From NCBI GenBank assembly GCA_016714895.1, contig JADKBV010000011.1, positions 1,364,001 through 1,428,000 on the forward strand: a stretch of 64,000 nt of DNA. The letters are read 5' to 3'. Position 1 is the stretch's first letter; each line of letters begins with the position of its first letter. This stretch comes from Saprospiraceae bacterium (lineage in GTDB: Bacteria; Bacteroidota; Bacteroidia; Chitinophagales; Saprospiraceae). The notes beneath the pieces were generated by a model. It was given only the letters and a program-made list of their open reading frames with translations, made no database searches and was not told the origin of the DNA. Made by a program: the position numbers and the translations under genes. This document shows, one piece after another, positions 28,101-37,837 of the stretch.

Positions 28101-29831
28101 ATGAAAAATTTTCAAATAGGATGGTTTGCGTTTTGGATCAGTTTATCAGGAATTTTTATTTTCCTCTTTGACTTCGGTTTTCAAAAAGACAAGTCTCTTG
28201 AAAATACATTGGTAAATTATTACTATTTTGTATTGTTGACAGGTGTTCTGTCGACAGGGCTCAGATACTACCAAAACAGAGAACTGTTTAAAAAAAATGC
28301 TTTTATTTTTGACCTGATAACGGTACTTTTTACCTTTTTTATCTTCATCATCGCCATTTTTAAGCTGGATCAGCTATATATAGCCAATCAACTTTGGGTA
28401 AAATTTGCCATCCTTTTTACCTTCATCAGAGAATTTTCAGAAGTCCGGCTCAATTACAAAAGAACTGTATTAAACCCGGCTCAATTGTTTATCGTCAGTT
28501 TTTTCGGCATCATTATTTTGGGAGCTTTATTGTTAAAGTTGCCCAATGCAACGCATACCGGGATTTCTTTGATGGATGCCTTGTTCACCTCTACCAGTGC
28601 TGTCTGTGTCACAGGATTGGCTGTTGTGGATACCGGCAAACACTTTACGTTTTTCGGACAAAACATCATTATGATTCTGATTCAGGTCGGTGGTTTGGGA
28701 ATCCTGACTTTTGCAAGTTATTTTAGTTACTTTTTTAAAGGGGGAACTTCTTATGAAAATCAATTGGCCCTGAGCGATATGACCAGCTCCAAAAAACTGG
28801 GTGAGGTTTTTTCCACGTTAAAATATATTATTTTTATCACTTTTGGTATTGAACTTACTGCTGCCTTATTTATATATTTCAGTTTGCCGGGACAATTGTT
28901 TAGCGGTTTTGGTGACAAAGTATTTTTTTCCATTTTTCATTCCGTTTCGGCATTTTGTAATGCGGGATTTTCTACGTTGTCCAACTCTTTGTACGAACCC
29001 GGATTCAAGTTTAATTATTTTTTACATATCGTTGTCATCGCCACCTTTGTGCTTGGCGGTTTGGGTTTTCCGATTGTAGTCAATCTCCTGACATATATCC
29101 GATATAAAATCACAACGCTGAAGATATTTAATAACACAACCAATGTTCACAAACCCTGGGTTTTGAATCTGAACAGCAGAATCACCCTGATCACAACAAT
29201 CAGCATCACGGTTGTAGGTACCATTATTTTTTATTTTCTGGAGTACAACAATACCCTTGCGGAACATGGGGAATTCGGCAAACTGGTTACCGCCCTGTTT
29301 GGGGCCACAACGCCAAGAACAGCAGGGTTTAACTCGATTGATTCTGCAGCGATGACCTTTCCTTCTTTAGTATTGGTATTGTTGCTGATGTGGATCGGTG
29401 CTTCGCCACAATCTACAGGTGGAGGTATCAAAACCAGTACATTTGCCATTGCTACCTTAAACATACTTAGTATTGCCAAAGGAAAGTCAAAAATTGAAGT
29501 TTTCAGAAGAGAAATATCTGACATCTCTGTTCGCAGAGCATTTGCCATTATCTCCCTCTCTTTGATTGTAATCGGATCCGGGATCTTATGTATTACCATA
29601 TTTGATCCCAACATGGAAGTAATGGATATTGCTTTTGAATGTTTTTCAGCATACAGTACGGTGGGCCTGAGTTTGGGCATCACCGGCAAACTCACAGACG
29701 CCAGCAAACTGGTGCTCATCATTATCATGTTTGTGGGAAGAGTCAGTATGTTGTCTGTGGTTATCGCCGTATTTAAAAAAGTTAAACATAAAAATTACGC
29801 TTATCCGCAGGAAGAGTTAAACATGAACTAA
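28101..29831 (+). CDS. TrkH/KtrB-family potassium uptake channel subunit
   Basis: This 576-residue membrane protein has the four P-loop filters of SKT channels: SAVCVTGLAVVDT, SAFCNAGFSTLSN, TPRTAGFNSID and AYSTVGLSLGITG. The approximately 130-residue N-terminal extension holds extra helices compared with KtrB. A long YRYKITTL-containing loop precedes the third repeat. It pairs with the RCK protein encoded 62 bases downstream and should carry K+ (or Na+-coupled K+) inward across the inner membrane. Confidence 0.9.
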   Translation: MKNFQIGWFAFWISLSGIFIFLFDFGFQKDKSLENTLVNYYYFVLLTGVLSTGLRYYQNRELFKKNAFIFDLITVLFTFFIFIIAIFKLDQLYIANQLWVKFAILFTFIREFSEVRLNYKRTVLNPAQLFIVSFFGIIILGALLLKLPNATHTGISLMDALFTSTSAVCVTGLAVVDTGKHFTFFGQNIIMILIQVGGLGILTFASYFSYFFKGGTSYENQLALSDMTSSKKLGEVFSTLKYIIFITFGIELTAALFIYFSLPGQLFSGFGDKVFFSIFHSVSAFCNAGFSTLSNSLYEPGFKFNYFLHIVVIATFVLGGLGFPIVVNLLTYIRYKITTLKIFNNTTNVHKPWVLNLNSRITLITTISITVVGTIIFYFLEYNNTLAEHGEFGKLVTALFGATTPRTAGFNSIDSAAMTFPSLVLVLLLMWIGASPQSTGGGIKTSTFAIATLNILSIAKGKSKIEVFRREISDISVRRAFAIISLSLIVIGSGILCITIFDPNMEVMDIAFECFSAYSTVGLSLGITGKLTDASKLVLIIIMFVGRVSMLSVVIAVFKKVKHKNYAYPQEELNMN

Positions 29832-29893
29832 AAGTCTTTTTATCTAAATATTAATTAAAAAAATCATCACTTTAAAAGTTAAATTATAAACAA

Positions 29894-30586
29894 ATGAAAT
29901 ATATCATCGTAGGATTAGGAAGTTTTGGTGCTTCCCTCGCTCAAAAATTGACAGCTCAGGGAAACGAAGTCATCGGCATCGATAACAGTCTGAATAAAGT
30001 GGAAGCAAACAAAGAAAAGATCTCGCACACGATTTGTATGGATGCTACCGATGAATTTACGGTATCAGGACTGCCCCTTACAGAGACAGATATCATCATC
30101 GTAGCTATCGGGGAAGATCAGGGAGCCAACGTCATGACCACGGCTTTGTTAAAAAACATGGGAGTCAAAAGACTTATCAGTCGTGCCATCAACCCACTCC
30201 ATGAAAAAGTTTTGCAAGCCATAGGTGTGGATGAAATTGTTCACCCTGAGGAAGAAACGGCAGAACGGTGGGCCAAAAAGTTGTGTCTTAACCATGTGGT
30301 TGATTCCTTTGAACTCAATTCAGATTACAGCATCATCGAAGCCAATGTTCCGCCTAAATATTTCGGACTTACTGTCAGAGATATCGGTTTTAGAAAAAAC
30401 TTTAACATCCTTGCCCTCACCGTGATCAAAAAAGTAGAAGAAAAATCGCTTTTGGGAAGAACAAAAATCACCGATCAGATTCAGGGAGTGGTTTCGGGAG
30501 ACTATATTCTGGAACAGGGAGACATCATCGTTTTGTATGGCGCCAACAAAGACCTGCAAACATTCCTGAAACAAAAATTGAGATAA
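29894..30586 (+). CDS. KtrA/TrkA-like RCK regulatory subunit
   Basis: This 230-residue protein has an RCK_N Rossmann fold (KYIIVGLGSFGASLAQKL, GIDNSLNKVEANKE) that binds NAD(H) or ATP/ADP. A TrkA_C domain closes the chain (VVSGDYILEQGDIIVLYGANKDL). It is cytoplasmic and gates the membrane subunit. It is the only RCK gene in the cluster, so it may serve both TrkH/KtrB-type channels. Confidence 0.9.
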   Translation: MKYIIVGLGSFGASLAQKLTAQGNEVIGIDNSLNKVEANKEKISHTICMDATDEFTVSGLPLTETDIIIVAIGEDQGANVMTTALLKNMGVKRLISRAINPLHEKVLQAIGVDEIVHPEEETAERWAKKLCLNHVVDSFELNSDYSIIEANVPPKYFGLTVRDIGFRKNFNILALTVIKKVEEKSLLGRTKITDQIQGVVSGDYILEQGDIIVLYGANKDLQTFLKQKLR

Positions 30587-31200
30587 AACCGATCTCATAA
30601 TTTATTTTTTTAAGATTATTTTTCTCCAAAAATAGTCAACAGGTTGTTTTTTTTCAAATGACAACGATGAACACTTTTATTTGGCTCCTGTCCAAAAAAA
30701 ATGAGTTAAGATAGGTCACAAAATAAAAAAGCTGGTTCCGTAGTTTTTATCTGCAAAGATTTAAGTTAACAAAAATCAAATTTATTTTATTGAGAAAAAA
30801 TATAAATTAAACTTCTATTTGTCTTTTATTAGTTCAAAAAAAAAACAGGCCGGAATTCACCATACATCTCCTTTTTTTTATTAAAGGAACAAATACTACT
30901 ACGATTTAAAATTCGGATTAAACCTCAATTTTATACACTGCTTTTAAGTACTGACCCTTTGAAGACTATCATTTTCTTTATATTTATTTTATGGTATTGC
31001 CGATATTCTTAATGTTTTATTTATACATTAAACAAGAACTTTGCGGCAAATAAATTAAATATGGGATTTTTTTATGATGAGGATAATAAAACATCCCAAC
31101 CTTTAAAGATTGGTATATATCTCATCTTCATTTAATCAAAACATTGATTTGGACCATTGCTGTATTGGTTGGTCTTTATTTCATAATATTTTTCTAAATT
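30587..31200. other. 614-base AT-rich intergenic region inside the potassium cluster
   Basis: No RNA, repeat or confident promoter was recognised. It splits the cluster into KdpDE-channel-RCK and small protein-KtrB-porin halves, so a separate promoter for the second half probably lies here. Confidence 0.35.
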
Positions 31201-31557
31201 ATGAAAAAACAATTACAAATAACCCATACTATTGCTGATGTGTATGTGGACATTATCGTTAAAATGCAACATTTTAAAAAACTTTTTGACACCGGAAATC
31301 CGGATAGTGCGAAAAACATATTGGTGGGAACAGATATCCTTCATCAGGGAATTAAAAAGTTTTTTACTGTTGACAATGAAAATGAATTGCGCTCCAATCT
31401 ATTTGAATTCAATGCTTTAGTAAGAAAATGTATATTTCTTCTTTCATCCATCACCTGTACTTTTGAAAATAAAGAAGATTTGATTCATACTTTACAAAGC
31501 ATAGATCAATCTATGGAAAAATTAATATTATTAATTGAACAAGAAATTAAAAAATGA
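31201..31557 (+). CDS. Small helical protein coupled to KtrB, function unknown
   Basis: This 118-residue, all-helical, soluble-looking protein has no signal peptide or recognised motif. Its helices are rich in Leu/Ile/Phe, for example KKLFDTGNPDSAKNILVGTD and SIDQSMEKLILLIEQEI. It ends in an ATGA overlap with the following channel gene (4 bases), a strong sign of translational coupling. It may regulate or help assemble that channel; this is inference. I do not recognise the family. Confidence 0.6.
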   Translation: MKKQLQITHTIADVYVDIIVKMQHFKKLFDTGNPDSAKNILVGTDILHQGIKKFFTVDNENELRSNLFEFNALVRKCIFLLSSITCTFENKEDLIHTLQSIDQSMEKLILLIEQEIKK

Positions 31558-32891
31558 ATACATTTACCAAGAGGTACCATCGATTTTTACTATCATTGAC
31601 CCCACAACAAAATATACTTTTTGGGTTTTTGACTTACACTTTGGTTGGGTGTTTCATTCTTTGTCTTCCGGTATTTCAAAAACAGGATGTTGCTTTTCTG
31701 GATCATTTATTTATTGCAACCTCAGCAATATCAACAACGGGTTTAGCCACAGTTAGTGTTGCCGACTCTTATAATATTTGGGGACAATTTATCATCATGG
31801 TATTAATTCAGATTGGTGGTATCGGCTATATGACTTTTACTTCCTTTATTTTGTTATCAAATAAAAGTGGATTTACCCATTGGCACCAAAGGTTGTTGAA
31901 TGCAGAGTTTTCAATGCCAAAAAACTTTATCATGAAGGACTTTATTCAGTCCGTCATTATTTTTACAATAGTCATTGAATTATTAGGAGCACTTCTGTTG
32001 TATATTGCTTTTACGCAACGTGGCGTAGAACATAATTTTGCCATCTGGAGCAGTATTTTTCACAGTATTTCATCATTTTGTACAGCAGGATTCGGTTTAT
32101 ACAACGATAGTTTTGAGCAATACAAAGATGATGTTTTTATTAATTCAATCATTTCAGTTTTATCAATTTTCGGAGCTTTGGGGTTTATTGTCATTACGGA
32201 TTTCTGGAACCGTTTTTCAGGAAAATCTAAAGAAATCACGTACACAACAAAAACGATTATCGGGGTAATGTTTCTTCTCATTTCAGCAGGCACCTTACTG
32301 ATATATAATTTTGAAACCTCACTCAATCCTTTTCCGGAAAACAGGTGGATGATATCCTTTTTTCAATCGATGTCTGCTATGACGACCGTGGGTTTTAACA
32401 CCATTCCACTGGCAAATTTTTCACTACCGGTTTTGTTGGTGGTCATTTTTTTAATGTATATCGGCGCTTCTCCGTCAGGTACAGGCGGTGGCATGAAATC
32501 AACAACTTTTACGACGCTGGTTTCCATTATGTGGAACAGAATCCGTAACAATAAACAAATTACTTTTTTTGGCAAAGTAATCCCGATAGAAAAACTATAT
32601 GTCGCAACATCCATTTTTATGTTGTATGCTTCCGTCATTTTTTTATCGACCTTTTTATTAGCCCTTACCGAAAATCATAGTCTGGATAAAATATTGTTTG
32701 AAACCACTTCCGCCATCGGAACTGTTGGTTTGAGTATGGGCATCACAGGAAGTTTATCCTCAGCAGGAAAAATTATATTAATTATTGTTATGTTTGTCGG
32801 TCGGATGGGTTTGTTGACCTTCGGGTTGGCCATCCTTGCCCGACGGAACGAATTAAAATCTAAAACAGATGAAGCAGATTTGGTTATGTAG
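31554..32891 (+). CDS. KtrB-family potassium uptake channel subunit
   Basis: This 445-residue membrane protein has four P-loop filters: SAISTTGLATVSV, SFCTAGFGLYND, AMTTVGFNTIPL and SAIGTVGLSMGITG. The N-terminus is short (RYHRFLLSLTPQQNILFGF), which is closer to KtrB than the first channel is. It is coupled to the upstream small gene (ATGA) and overlaps the downstream porin by 23 bases. No second RCK gene is adjacent, so it may share the one at 29894. Confidence 0.9.
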   Translation: MNTFTKRYHRFLLSLTPQQNILFGFLTYTLVGCFILCLPVFQKQDVAFLDHLFIATSAISTTGLATVSVADSYNIWGQFIIMVLIQIGGIGYMTFTSFILLSNKSGFTHWHQRLLNAEFSMPKNFIMKDFIQSVIIFTIVIELLGALLLYIAFTQRGVEHNFAIWSSIFHSISSFCTAGFGLYNDSFEQYKDDVFINSIISVLSIFGALGFIVITDFWNRFSGKSKEITYTTKTIIGVMFLLISAGTLLIYNFETSLNPFPENRWMISFFQSMSAMTTVGFNTIPLANFSLPVLLVVIFLMYIGASPSGTGGGMKSTTFTTLVSIMWNRIRNNKQITFFGKVIPIEKLYVATSIFMLYASVIFLSTFLLALTENHSLDKILFETTSAIGTVGLSMGITGSLSSAGKIILIIVMFVGRMGLLTFGLAILARRNELKSKTDEADLVM

Positions 32892-33963
32892 TATTTGTTT
32901 TTTTATACTGATGCCGGCATTAACACTTAAAGCTCAACAAGATAGTTTGGCGTCTTCCAAAACATTATTGTTTATTGACGGATATGTCGACTTGTTTTAT
33001 GTATATGATTTTGGAAGGCCAAACCGCAATCAACGACAATATTTTTTTTACAACCACAACAGACATCAGGAGATGAACCTCAATCACGGATTTATTCGTT
33101 GCCGGGTCGAAAATCCCTGGTTCAGAACAAATTTTGCATTGCAGGCCGGAACTTATGTGAACGACAATTATGCTGGTGAACCCTCAGGTTTAAAAAATAT
33201 TTTTGAAGCCAATATCGGACTGAGACTGAATAAAAAAAACACCCTTTGGATTGACGCCGGTATTATGCCTTCGTACATCGGATTTGAAAGTGTCCGGTCT
33301 TTTGACAATAAAACGATGACCCGATCTCTGGTCGCTGAAAATTCTCCGTATTATATTGCCGGAGCAAAACTGACGTATAAACCGGATGTACACTGGAACT
33401 TTGTTGCTTTGGTGATGAACGGTTGGCAGAGGATTCAAAAAGCCAATCCTGATGCCAATCCTTCCTGGGGAACCCAGATAACATATACCTCAGACAACAA
33501 TACAACGTATAACTGGAGCAGTTTTTTGGGAAGTGACGACCCGGGAGGAGACAGCAGGCTACGGTTTTTTAATAATTTTTATGCGACGGTTCCTTTATCA
33601 GAAAGGTGGTATTTTATCGGCGGATTTGACATGGGAATACAACAGGAATCTAAGGGTGCTGATACCTATGATCTTTGGTTCGGTCCGGTCGTCATCACGC
33701 AAACAAAACTCAATAAAAACCTCAACCTTGGCTTCAGAGCAGAATATTACCAGGATCCTTCCGGAATATTTATGGTAAGTGAAAACATCAAAGGTTTTGA
33801 CGTCACCGGTTTTTCAGTCAATCTCGACTACAACCCCATAAAAAACCTGCTGTGCAGAGTGGAAGCCCGTTATTTGTCAGCTGATAAAGATATTTTTTTC
33901 CAACAAGGTCAAAACTTAGGGCAAAACGTAAGTATAGGTTGTTCTGCCTCGGTTTCGTTTTGA
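32869..33963 (+). CDS. Outer-membrane porin, BBP2/OmpL-like
   Basis: This 364-residue protein has a signal peptide ending near LTLKAQ and a beta-barrel throughout. Landmarks include DGYVDLFYVYDFGRP, NHNRHQEMNLNHGFIR, LWIDAGIMPSYIGFES and the final strand IGCSASVSF. This pattern fits putative beta-barrel porin-2 proteins, which I recall beside kdp genes in Bacteroidota. Its start lies 23 bases inside the KtrB gene. It probably lets K+ or small solutes across the outer membrane. Confidence 0.78.
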   Translation: MKQIWLCSICFFILMPALTLKAQQDSLASSKTLLFIDGYVDLFYVYDFGRPNRNQRQYFFYNHNRHQEMNLNHGFIRCRVENPWFRTNFALQAGTYVNDNYAGEPSGLKNIFEANIGLRLNKKNTLWIDAGIMPSYIGFESVRSFDNKTMTRSLVAENSPYYIAGAKLTYKPDVHWNFVALVMNGWQRIQKANPDANPSWGTQITYTSDNNTTYNWSSFLGSDDPGGDSRLRFFNNFYATVPLSERWYFIGGFDMGIQQESKGADTYDLWFGPVVITQTKLNKNLNLGFRAEYYQDPSGIFMVSENIKGFDVTGFSVNLDYNPIKNLLCRVEARYLSADKDIFFQQGQNLGQNVSIGCSASVSF

Positions 33964-34024
33964 GACCTGCGGGAGGTTGCACCAATCACAGGTACAACCT
34001 ACAGGTATTCGCTCTCCTGAAATT

Positions 34025-34513
34025 TTAAAATCCCGCCTTGATATAGCTCCATCCTTTTTCCTGACGGATGACCACCTCACCGATACCCATGACCACGTAA
34101 GTAGCTTCTGAAATGATGGCTTCTTTGGTTATCTTTTTATTTTTCATGGTGTTTTCGCAGGCGATAAACTCAATGCCGAGGGCTGTATATTTGGTTATGG
34201 CTTTTTGTTCGGTGGTTTTTTCTTTCATCAGAAATTCGATGCCCGGACCGTGTGCCACAACCGCCATCTGAACATCATCTCCCCAGCCTTCTTTGATATG
34301 TTTGATATTGTTGATCAGACCCTTCCAAACCAATGAATCCCCGCTGGCAAGCTGAAAAATGATTTTATGAGCAACTTCCTTTTTGGAGGCTTCAGACATT
34401 TTTTTTTCACCACCCATTTCCTGAACTTTAGGAAGCGGCGCCCGGGATTGTGCAGTAGTTGAGGTAAATAATCCACCAACGAATAAAACGGCCAACAAAA
34501 TAACTTGATACAT
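34025..34513 (-). CDS. Periplasmic DsrE-like protein
   Basis: This 162-residue protein starts at ATG 34513, where a signal peptide begins (MYQVILLAVLFVGGLF). Upstream in-frame starts add a non-leader stretch. The core HKIIFQLASGDS, VQMAVVAHGPGIEFL and ALGIEFIACENTMKNKKI resembles exported DsrE/DsrF-like proteins, with a single conserved-position Cys. The role of these exported versions is poorly known, possibly sulfur or redox handling. It has no operon partner. Confidence 0.72.
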   Translation of the reverse strand: MYQVILLAVLFVGGLFTSTTAQSRAPLPKVQEMGGEKKMSEASKKEVAHKIIFQLASGDSLVWKGLINNIKHIKEGWGDDVQMAVVAHGPGIEFLMKEKTTEQKAITKYTALGIEFIACENTMKNKKITKEAIISEATYVVMGIGEVVIRQEKGWSYIKAGF

Positions 34514-34656
34514 ACATTTGATTTTGAAAAGTAAATATATTTGATTTAAAAGTAATTCCTGCAAAGTTCGGATTTTACGGGACATATACAACAATACTTT
34601 TGTTACACAAATATAAAAATGTCACTTTAATAAACAGAGAAATTAAAAACTTAATA

Positions 34657-34686
34657 TTTTGCAATTGAAAAAATATCATACATTTG
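34657..34686 (+). promoter_or_regulatory. Bacteroidota promoter upstream of the VOC gene
   Basis: TTTTG at 34657-34661 and TACATTTG at 34679-34686 have a 17-base spacer. The ATG is at 34772. Confidence 0.45.
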
Positions 34687-34771
34687 TATGAATATTGAAG
34701 ATTTTGTTGGGAATCATAACGGACCCACAAAAACGGATAACCATCTTGTGTAATCTCCTTAACCCTTATAT

Positions 34772-35236
34772 ATGGCAGACCAAAACAATGCTCCCGAAAA
34801 CGAAACTATTGATGATACGATGGTTCCCAAAGTGACCGGTGTCGGCGGTATTTTCTTTTTTTCTGAAAATCCTGAAAAAACCAATGAGTGGTACGCCAAG
34901 CACCTTGGTTTGAGCGTCAATCAATGGGGTTCGAGTTTTGAATTCAGAAATGCACATAGACCCGAAGAGATCAATTACCTTCAGTGGAGCCCGTTCAAAC
35001 AGGGAAGTGATTATTTTGCTCCGTCCAAAAAAGAGTTTATGATCAATTACCGCGTGCAACACATCGAAGCCTTGGTGGAAAACCTTAGAAACAACGGGGT
35101 CACCATCCTCGATCAGATTGAAACCTACGATTACGGGAAGTTTGTCCACATCATGGATGACGAAGGCAACAAAATCGAATTGTGGGAACCCGTTGATAAA
35201 GTATTTACCGAAATGGGCGGAGAAACCACAAAATAA
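34772..35236 (+). CDS. VOC superfamily protein
   Basis: This 154-residue protein has VOC half-domains GVGGIFFFSENPEKTNEWYAKH (about residues 22-45) and VQHIEALVENLRNNGVTIL leading to HIMDDEGNKIELWEP. The Glu in IELWEP is at the usual metal-ligand position. It has an unordered 20-residue N-terminal extension. It is followed after 17 bases by a conserved hypothetical gene, so the two are probably co-transcribed. Substrate unknown. Confidence 0.8.
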   Translation: MADQNNAPENETIDDTMVPKVTGVGGIFFFSENPEKTNEWYAKHLGLSVNQWGSSFEFRNAHRPEEINYLQWSPFKQGSDYFAPSKKEFMINYRVQHIEALVENLRNNGVTILDQIETYDYGKFVHIMDDEGNKIELWEPVDKVFTEMGGETTK

Positions 35237-35253
35237 TTTACAACATCCATATC

Positions 35254-35661
35254 ATGAGTTACAATATAGGCACCAAGGATCATCCGATGGTATTAAAAAC
35301 ACCACCACACACCAGTGAATACACCATGCATGTGGACCAAAAAGATGGTCAGGAAGTATTGGTTTGTACGGTAGGTAAAACCGTTTTGTATTATAACATA
35401 CAATGCCTTTCAGACCTTCATCAAATGTTAAAAGAACATGGAGACTGGATGGAACTCGGTAGTTCCGACGAACAAAAACCTGCCAAAGAAGGAACCGTTG
35501 AAGCCTGGGGTCGCGCAGAAAACAACCCAGTTGGTGGCTGGTATGGAATGAAAAAAGGATTGCGCGGTCGCGTGGGCATGTACATTCCACCCTTGATGGA
35601 AGCCCTTGGCCTCGCAGAACTAACCCATGAAGCCAGAGGAAATAAAATGAGGGCTAAGTAG
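35254..35661 (+). CDS. Conserved hypothetical protein (DUF6855-like)
   Basis: This 135-residue soluble protein has IGTKDHPMVLKTPPHTSEYTM, then EHGDWMELGSSDEQKPAKEG, then NPVGGWYGMKKGLRGRVGMY. The pattern is highly conserved across many soil and aquatic bacteria in my recollection and is close to DUF6855, but the domain number is uncertain. There is no membrane or signal segment. It follows the VOC gene by 17 bases. Function unknown. Confidence 0.65.
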   Translation: MSYNIGTKDHPMVLKTPPHTSEYTMHVDQKDGQEVLVCTVGKTVLYYNIQCLSDLHQMLKEHGDWMELGSSDEQKPAKEGTVEAWGRAENNPVGGWYGMKKGLRGRVGMYIPPLMEALGLAELTHEARGNKMRAK

Positions 35662-35997
35662 AAATATTCGCAATATCTGTAGGAATAAATGTTATTTTCA
35701 CGAACCAGAAGGTATGGTCGCTGAAAAGTCATTATGACCGCATTTTCCGAAGGCAAGAAGGGAAAAAAGTTAGATACTTAACAAAAATCATTTTAAGGTA
35801 TTATGCTTTTGAATTTTTGTCGACCTTAACAAAAATCATGTTGATAAACTGTGTCATCCTTCAATCAATTTCATCCATGATTCAGACCTTTTACACAGAT
35901 TCCACAGAGGTTGACGAATAACATGTATGAATTTTCAATAGCACAAGTAACAAACCTGCGCAAAACAGTATGTCCGAAATTATAAGGAACCGGACGC
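35662..35997. other. Intergenic region with a diverged dispersed repeat
   Basis: At about 35849-35910 there is a diverged copy of the dispersed ATCC-TTCATCC-GTGATTC / ACACAGATTCCAC element that forms tandem arrays at 62.1-63.45 kb. Nothing else was recognised. Confidence 0.4.
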
Positions 35998-36741
35998 TCA
36001 CCCCTCCAGCCAATCTTTAAAATCTTTGACTCTTTCCCGGGAAACAACGACGGTGTCTGCAAACACAGGTCGCAACGTCAAAGTATATCTCGAATTAAAA
36101 TAGGTTTCGATGTTTTCTATACTTTGGTGGTGGATGATCATCGAACGGTTGATGCGAAAAAACTCCTTTGGATCCAACAACCGAATGATGCTCTCCAGGG
36201 TTTCATCCATGAGATATTTTTTGCCATTGCCACAAACCAGATGGGTATAACCATCTTCTGAATAAAAATACATAATTTCATTTTTTCGGATGACCCGAAG
36301 ATGATTGCCGGATTTGACCAGAAATCTTTCTTTGTAAGTAAAGGTTTTGTCTTCCGGGACGACCACCGTCTGATTTCTGTATAAACGAAAATATTTTTCA
36401 ATAGCCTGATACAATTCATCAGCATCCACCGGCTTGAGAAGATAGTCAATACTCTGGTGTTTGAATGCCTTCAAAGTATACTCATCGTATGCAGTGGTAA
36501 AAATCACCGGAATATCCAGGGAAGTTCTTTCGAGGATTTCGAGACTGGTGCCATCACCCAGGCGGATGTCCATCAATAAAAGATCAATCTCCGGATGGCC
36601 TCCCAACAATTGGATTCCTTCTTCCACACTGGCGCAACGCAGCACTACGTCGACTTCAAACGGACTGTCCTTTAATATCCTTTCCAACCTTCTGGCAGCA
36701 GGAGCTTCGTCTTCCACAATACCTATCTTCAATGGCTTCAT
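35998..36741 (-). CDS. LytTR-family response regulator
   Basis: This 247-residue protein has a receiver domain (acidic pair in IVEDEAP; phosphoacceptor Asp58 in LLMDIRLGDG) and a C-terminal LytTR DNA-binding domain (RFLVKSGNHLRVIRKNEIMYFYSEDGYTHL, FFRINRSMIIHHQSIENIE). Its start overlaps the stop of the LytS-type kinase by 4 bases, so they form a two-component pair. The adjacent TonB-dependent receptor is a candidate target. Confidence 0.92.
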   Translation of the reverse strand: MKPLKIGIVEDEAPAARRLERILKDSPFEVDVVLRCASVEEGIQLLGGHPEIDLLLMDIRLGDGTSLEILERTSLDIPVIFTTAYDEYTLKAFKHQSIDYLLKPVDADELYQAIEKYFRLYRNQTVVVPEDKTFTYKERFLVKSGNHLRVIRKNEIMYFYSEDGYTHLVCGNGKKYLMDETLESIIRLLDPKEFFRINRSMIIHHQSIENIETYFNSRYTLTLRPVFADTVVVSRERVKDFKDWLEG

Positions 36742-37820
36742 AACTTCCGGGTGTTTTTCATTTTTTCCTGATAGGATAATACCGGCAGACAGACCCTGAA
36801 GATTTTTTCATCCTCATAAACCTTCACTTCTTCTTCCGTAAAATAATGATACCTGCTCCGGATATTGTCCAAACCTACAGAAGTGGACTCGTCTTTTTCT
36901 GCCAAGGGACTGATATTATTTTCTATACAAAGGTAGGTTCCGGAATCCTCAGAATACAAATGTACATACAATGGATTTTCTTTGGTCGTCACATTGTGTT
37001 TGACACAGTTTTCAAAAGTAATCTGCAGACTGAATGGCAAAATATATCGCTGAAGCAAAGAATGATCTATATTTTCTGTATATACGAGATTGTCGCCAAA
37101 TCTTTCCTTCAGTAAATGTATGTATGCCCGCAGGTACAACAATTCACTCTCCAGAGTCACCAAACCGGTTTCGTTGTGTTCAAGGATGTGACGGTAGACC
37201 TTGGCAAGTTTGGTGACAAAATTGTCTGCTCTGACGGGATCTTCCTGAATCAATGAAGACAAGGTATTAAGACTGTTGAATAAAAAATGTGGATTGATCT
37301 GGCTTTGTAAACCGGATAGTTTTGACTTCATATTTTCAGCCAAAAGTTTTTGTTTTTCGGCCTGACTGTATCCCAACAAACCGGCCAGAAAAAAACTTTC
37401 GTAAAACACAAATATTAAAAAAGTAAATACAATGCTGGTGATTACTTTTAATGCCGGATTGGGAATTAATGCGTCTTCCAATTTGTAAGAAAATACCCAT
37501 TCCAAAACCATCATGCCCAATATATCTATAAAGTAATATCCGACAAAAATGACAACAACGGAAATGATCTGCCTTTTTCGGATATCTTCATATCGGGGAT
37601 ATTTTTTTACCAAAAAATAATAGGTTTCGCGGAATATCAACCAGAAAATGGTGGTAAAATATACGGAGACAGGAAAACATTGGGAAAAAACTACAAATTC
37701 TCCTGTTTTCAAAAGATGCCCAAACAACAACGTGTTGATCAGCAAAGAAACCACAGGAATCCCTAATAACAAGATCCACCTGTCGTCAAATCCTATGGTT
37801 TCTTTTCTTGATGCAAACAT
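36738..37820 (-). CDS. LytS-type sensor histidine kinase
   Basis: This 360-residue protein has four predicted membrane helices (about residues 14-165), then the His_kinase domain with LQSQINPHFLFNSLNTLSS and an ATPase part containing ITFENCVKHNV. No separate sensor domain is visible, so the membrane region probably senses the signal. It is coupled to the LytTR regulator by a 4-base overlap. It lies 17 bases downstream of the TonB-receptor gene, so all three may be one transcript. Confidence 0.9.
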   Translation of the reverse strand: MFASRKETIGFDDRWILLLGIPVVSLLINTLLFGHLLKTGEFVVFSQCFPVSVYFTTIFWLIFRETYYFLVKKYPRYEDIRKRQIISVVVIFVGYYFIDILGMMVLEWVFSYKLEDALIPNPALKVITSIVFTFLIFVFYESFFLAGLLGYSQAEKQKLLAENMKSKLSGLQSQINPHFLFNSLNTLSSLIQEDPVRADNFVTKLAKVYRHILEHNETGLVTLESELLYLRAYIHLLKERFGDNLVYTENIDHSLLQRYILPFSLQITFENCVKHNVTTKENPLYVHLYSEDSGTYLCIENNISPLAEKDESTSVGLDNIRSRYHYFTEEEVKVYEDEKIFRVCLPVLSYQEKMKNTRKL

Positions 37821-37837
37821 GAATATTATAAATTATT

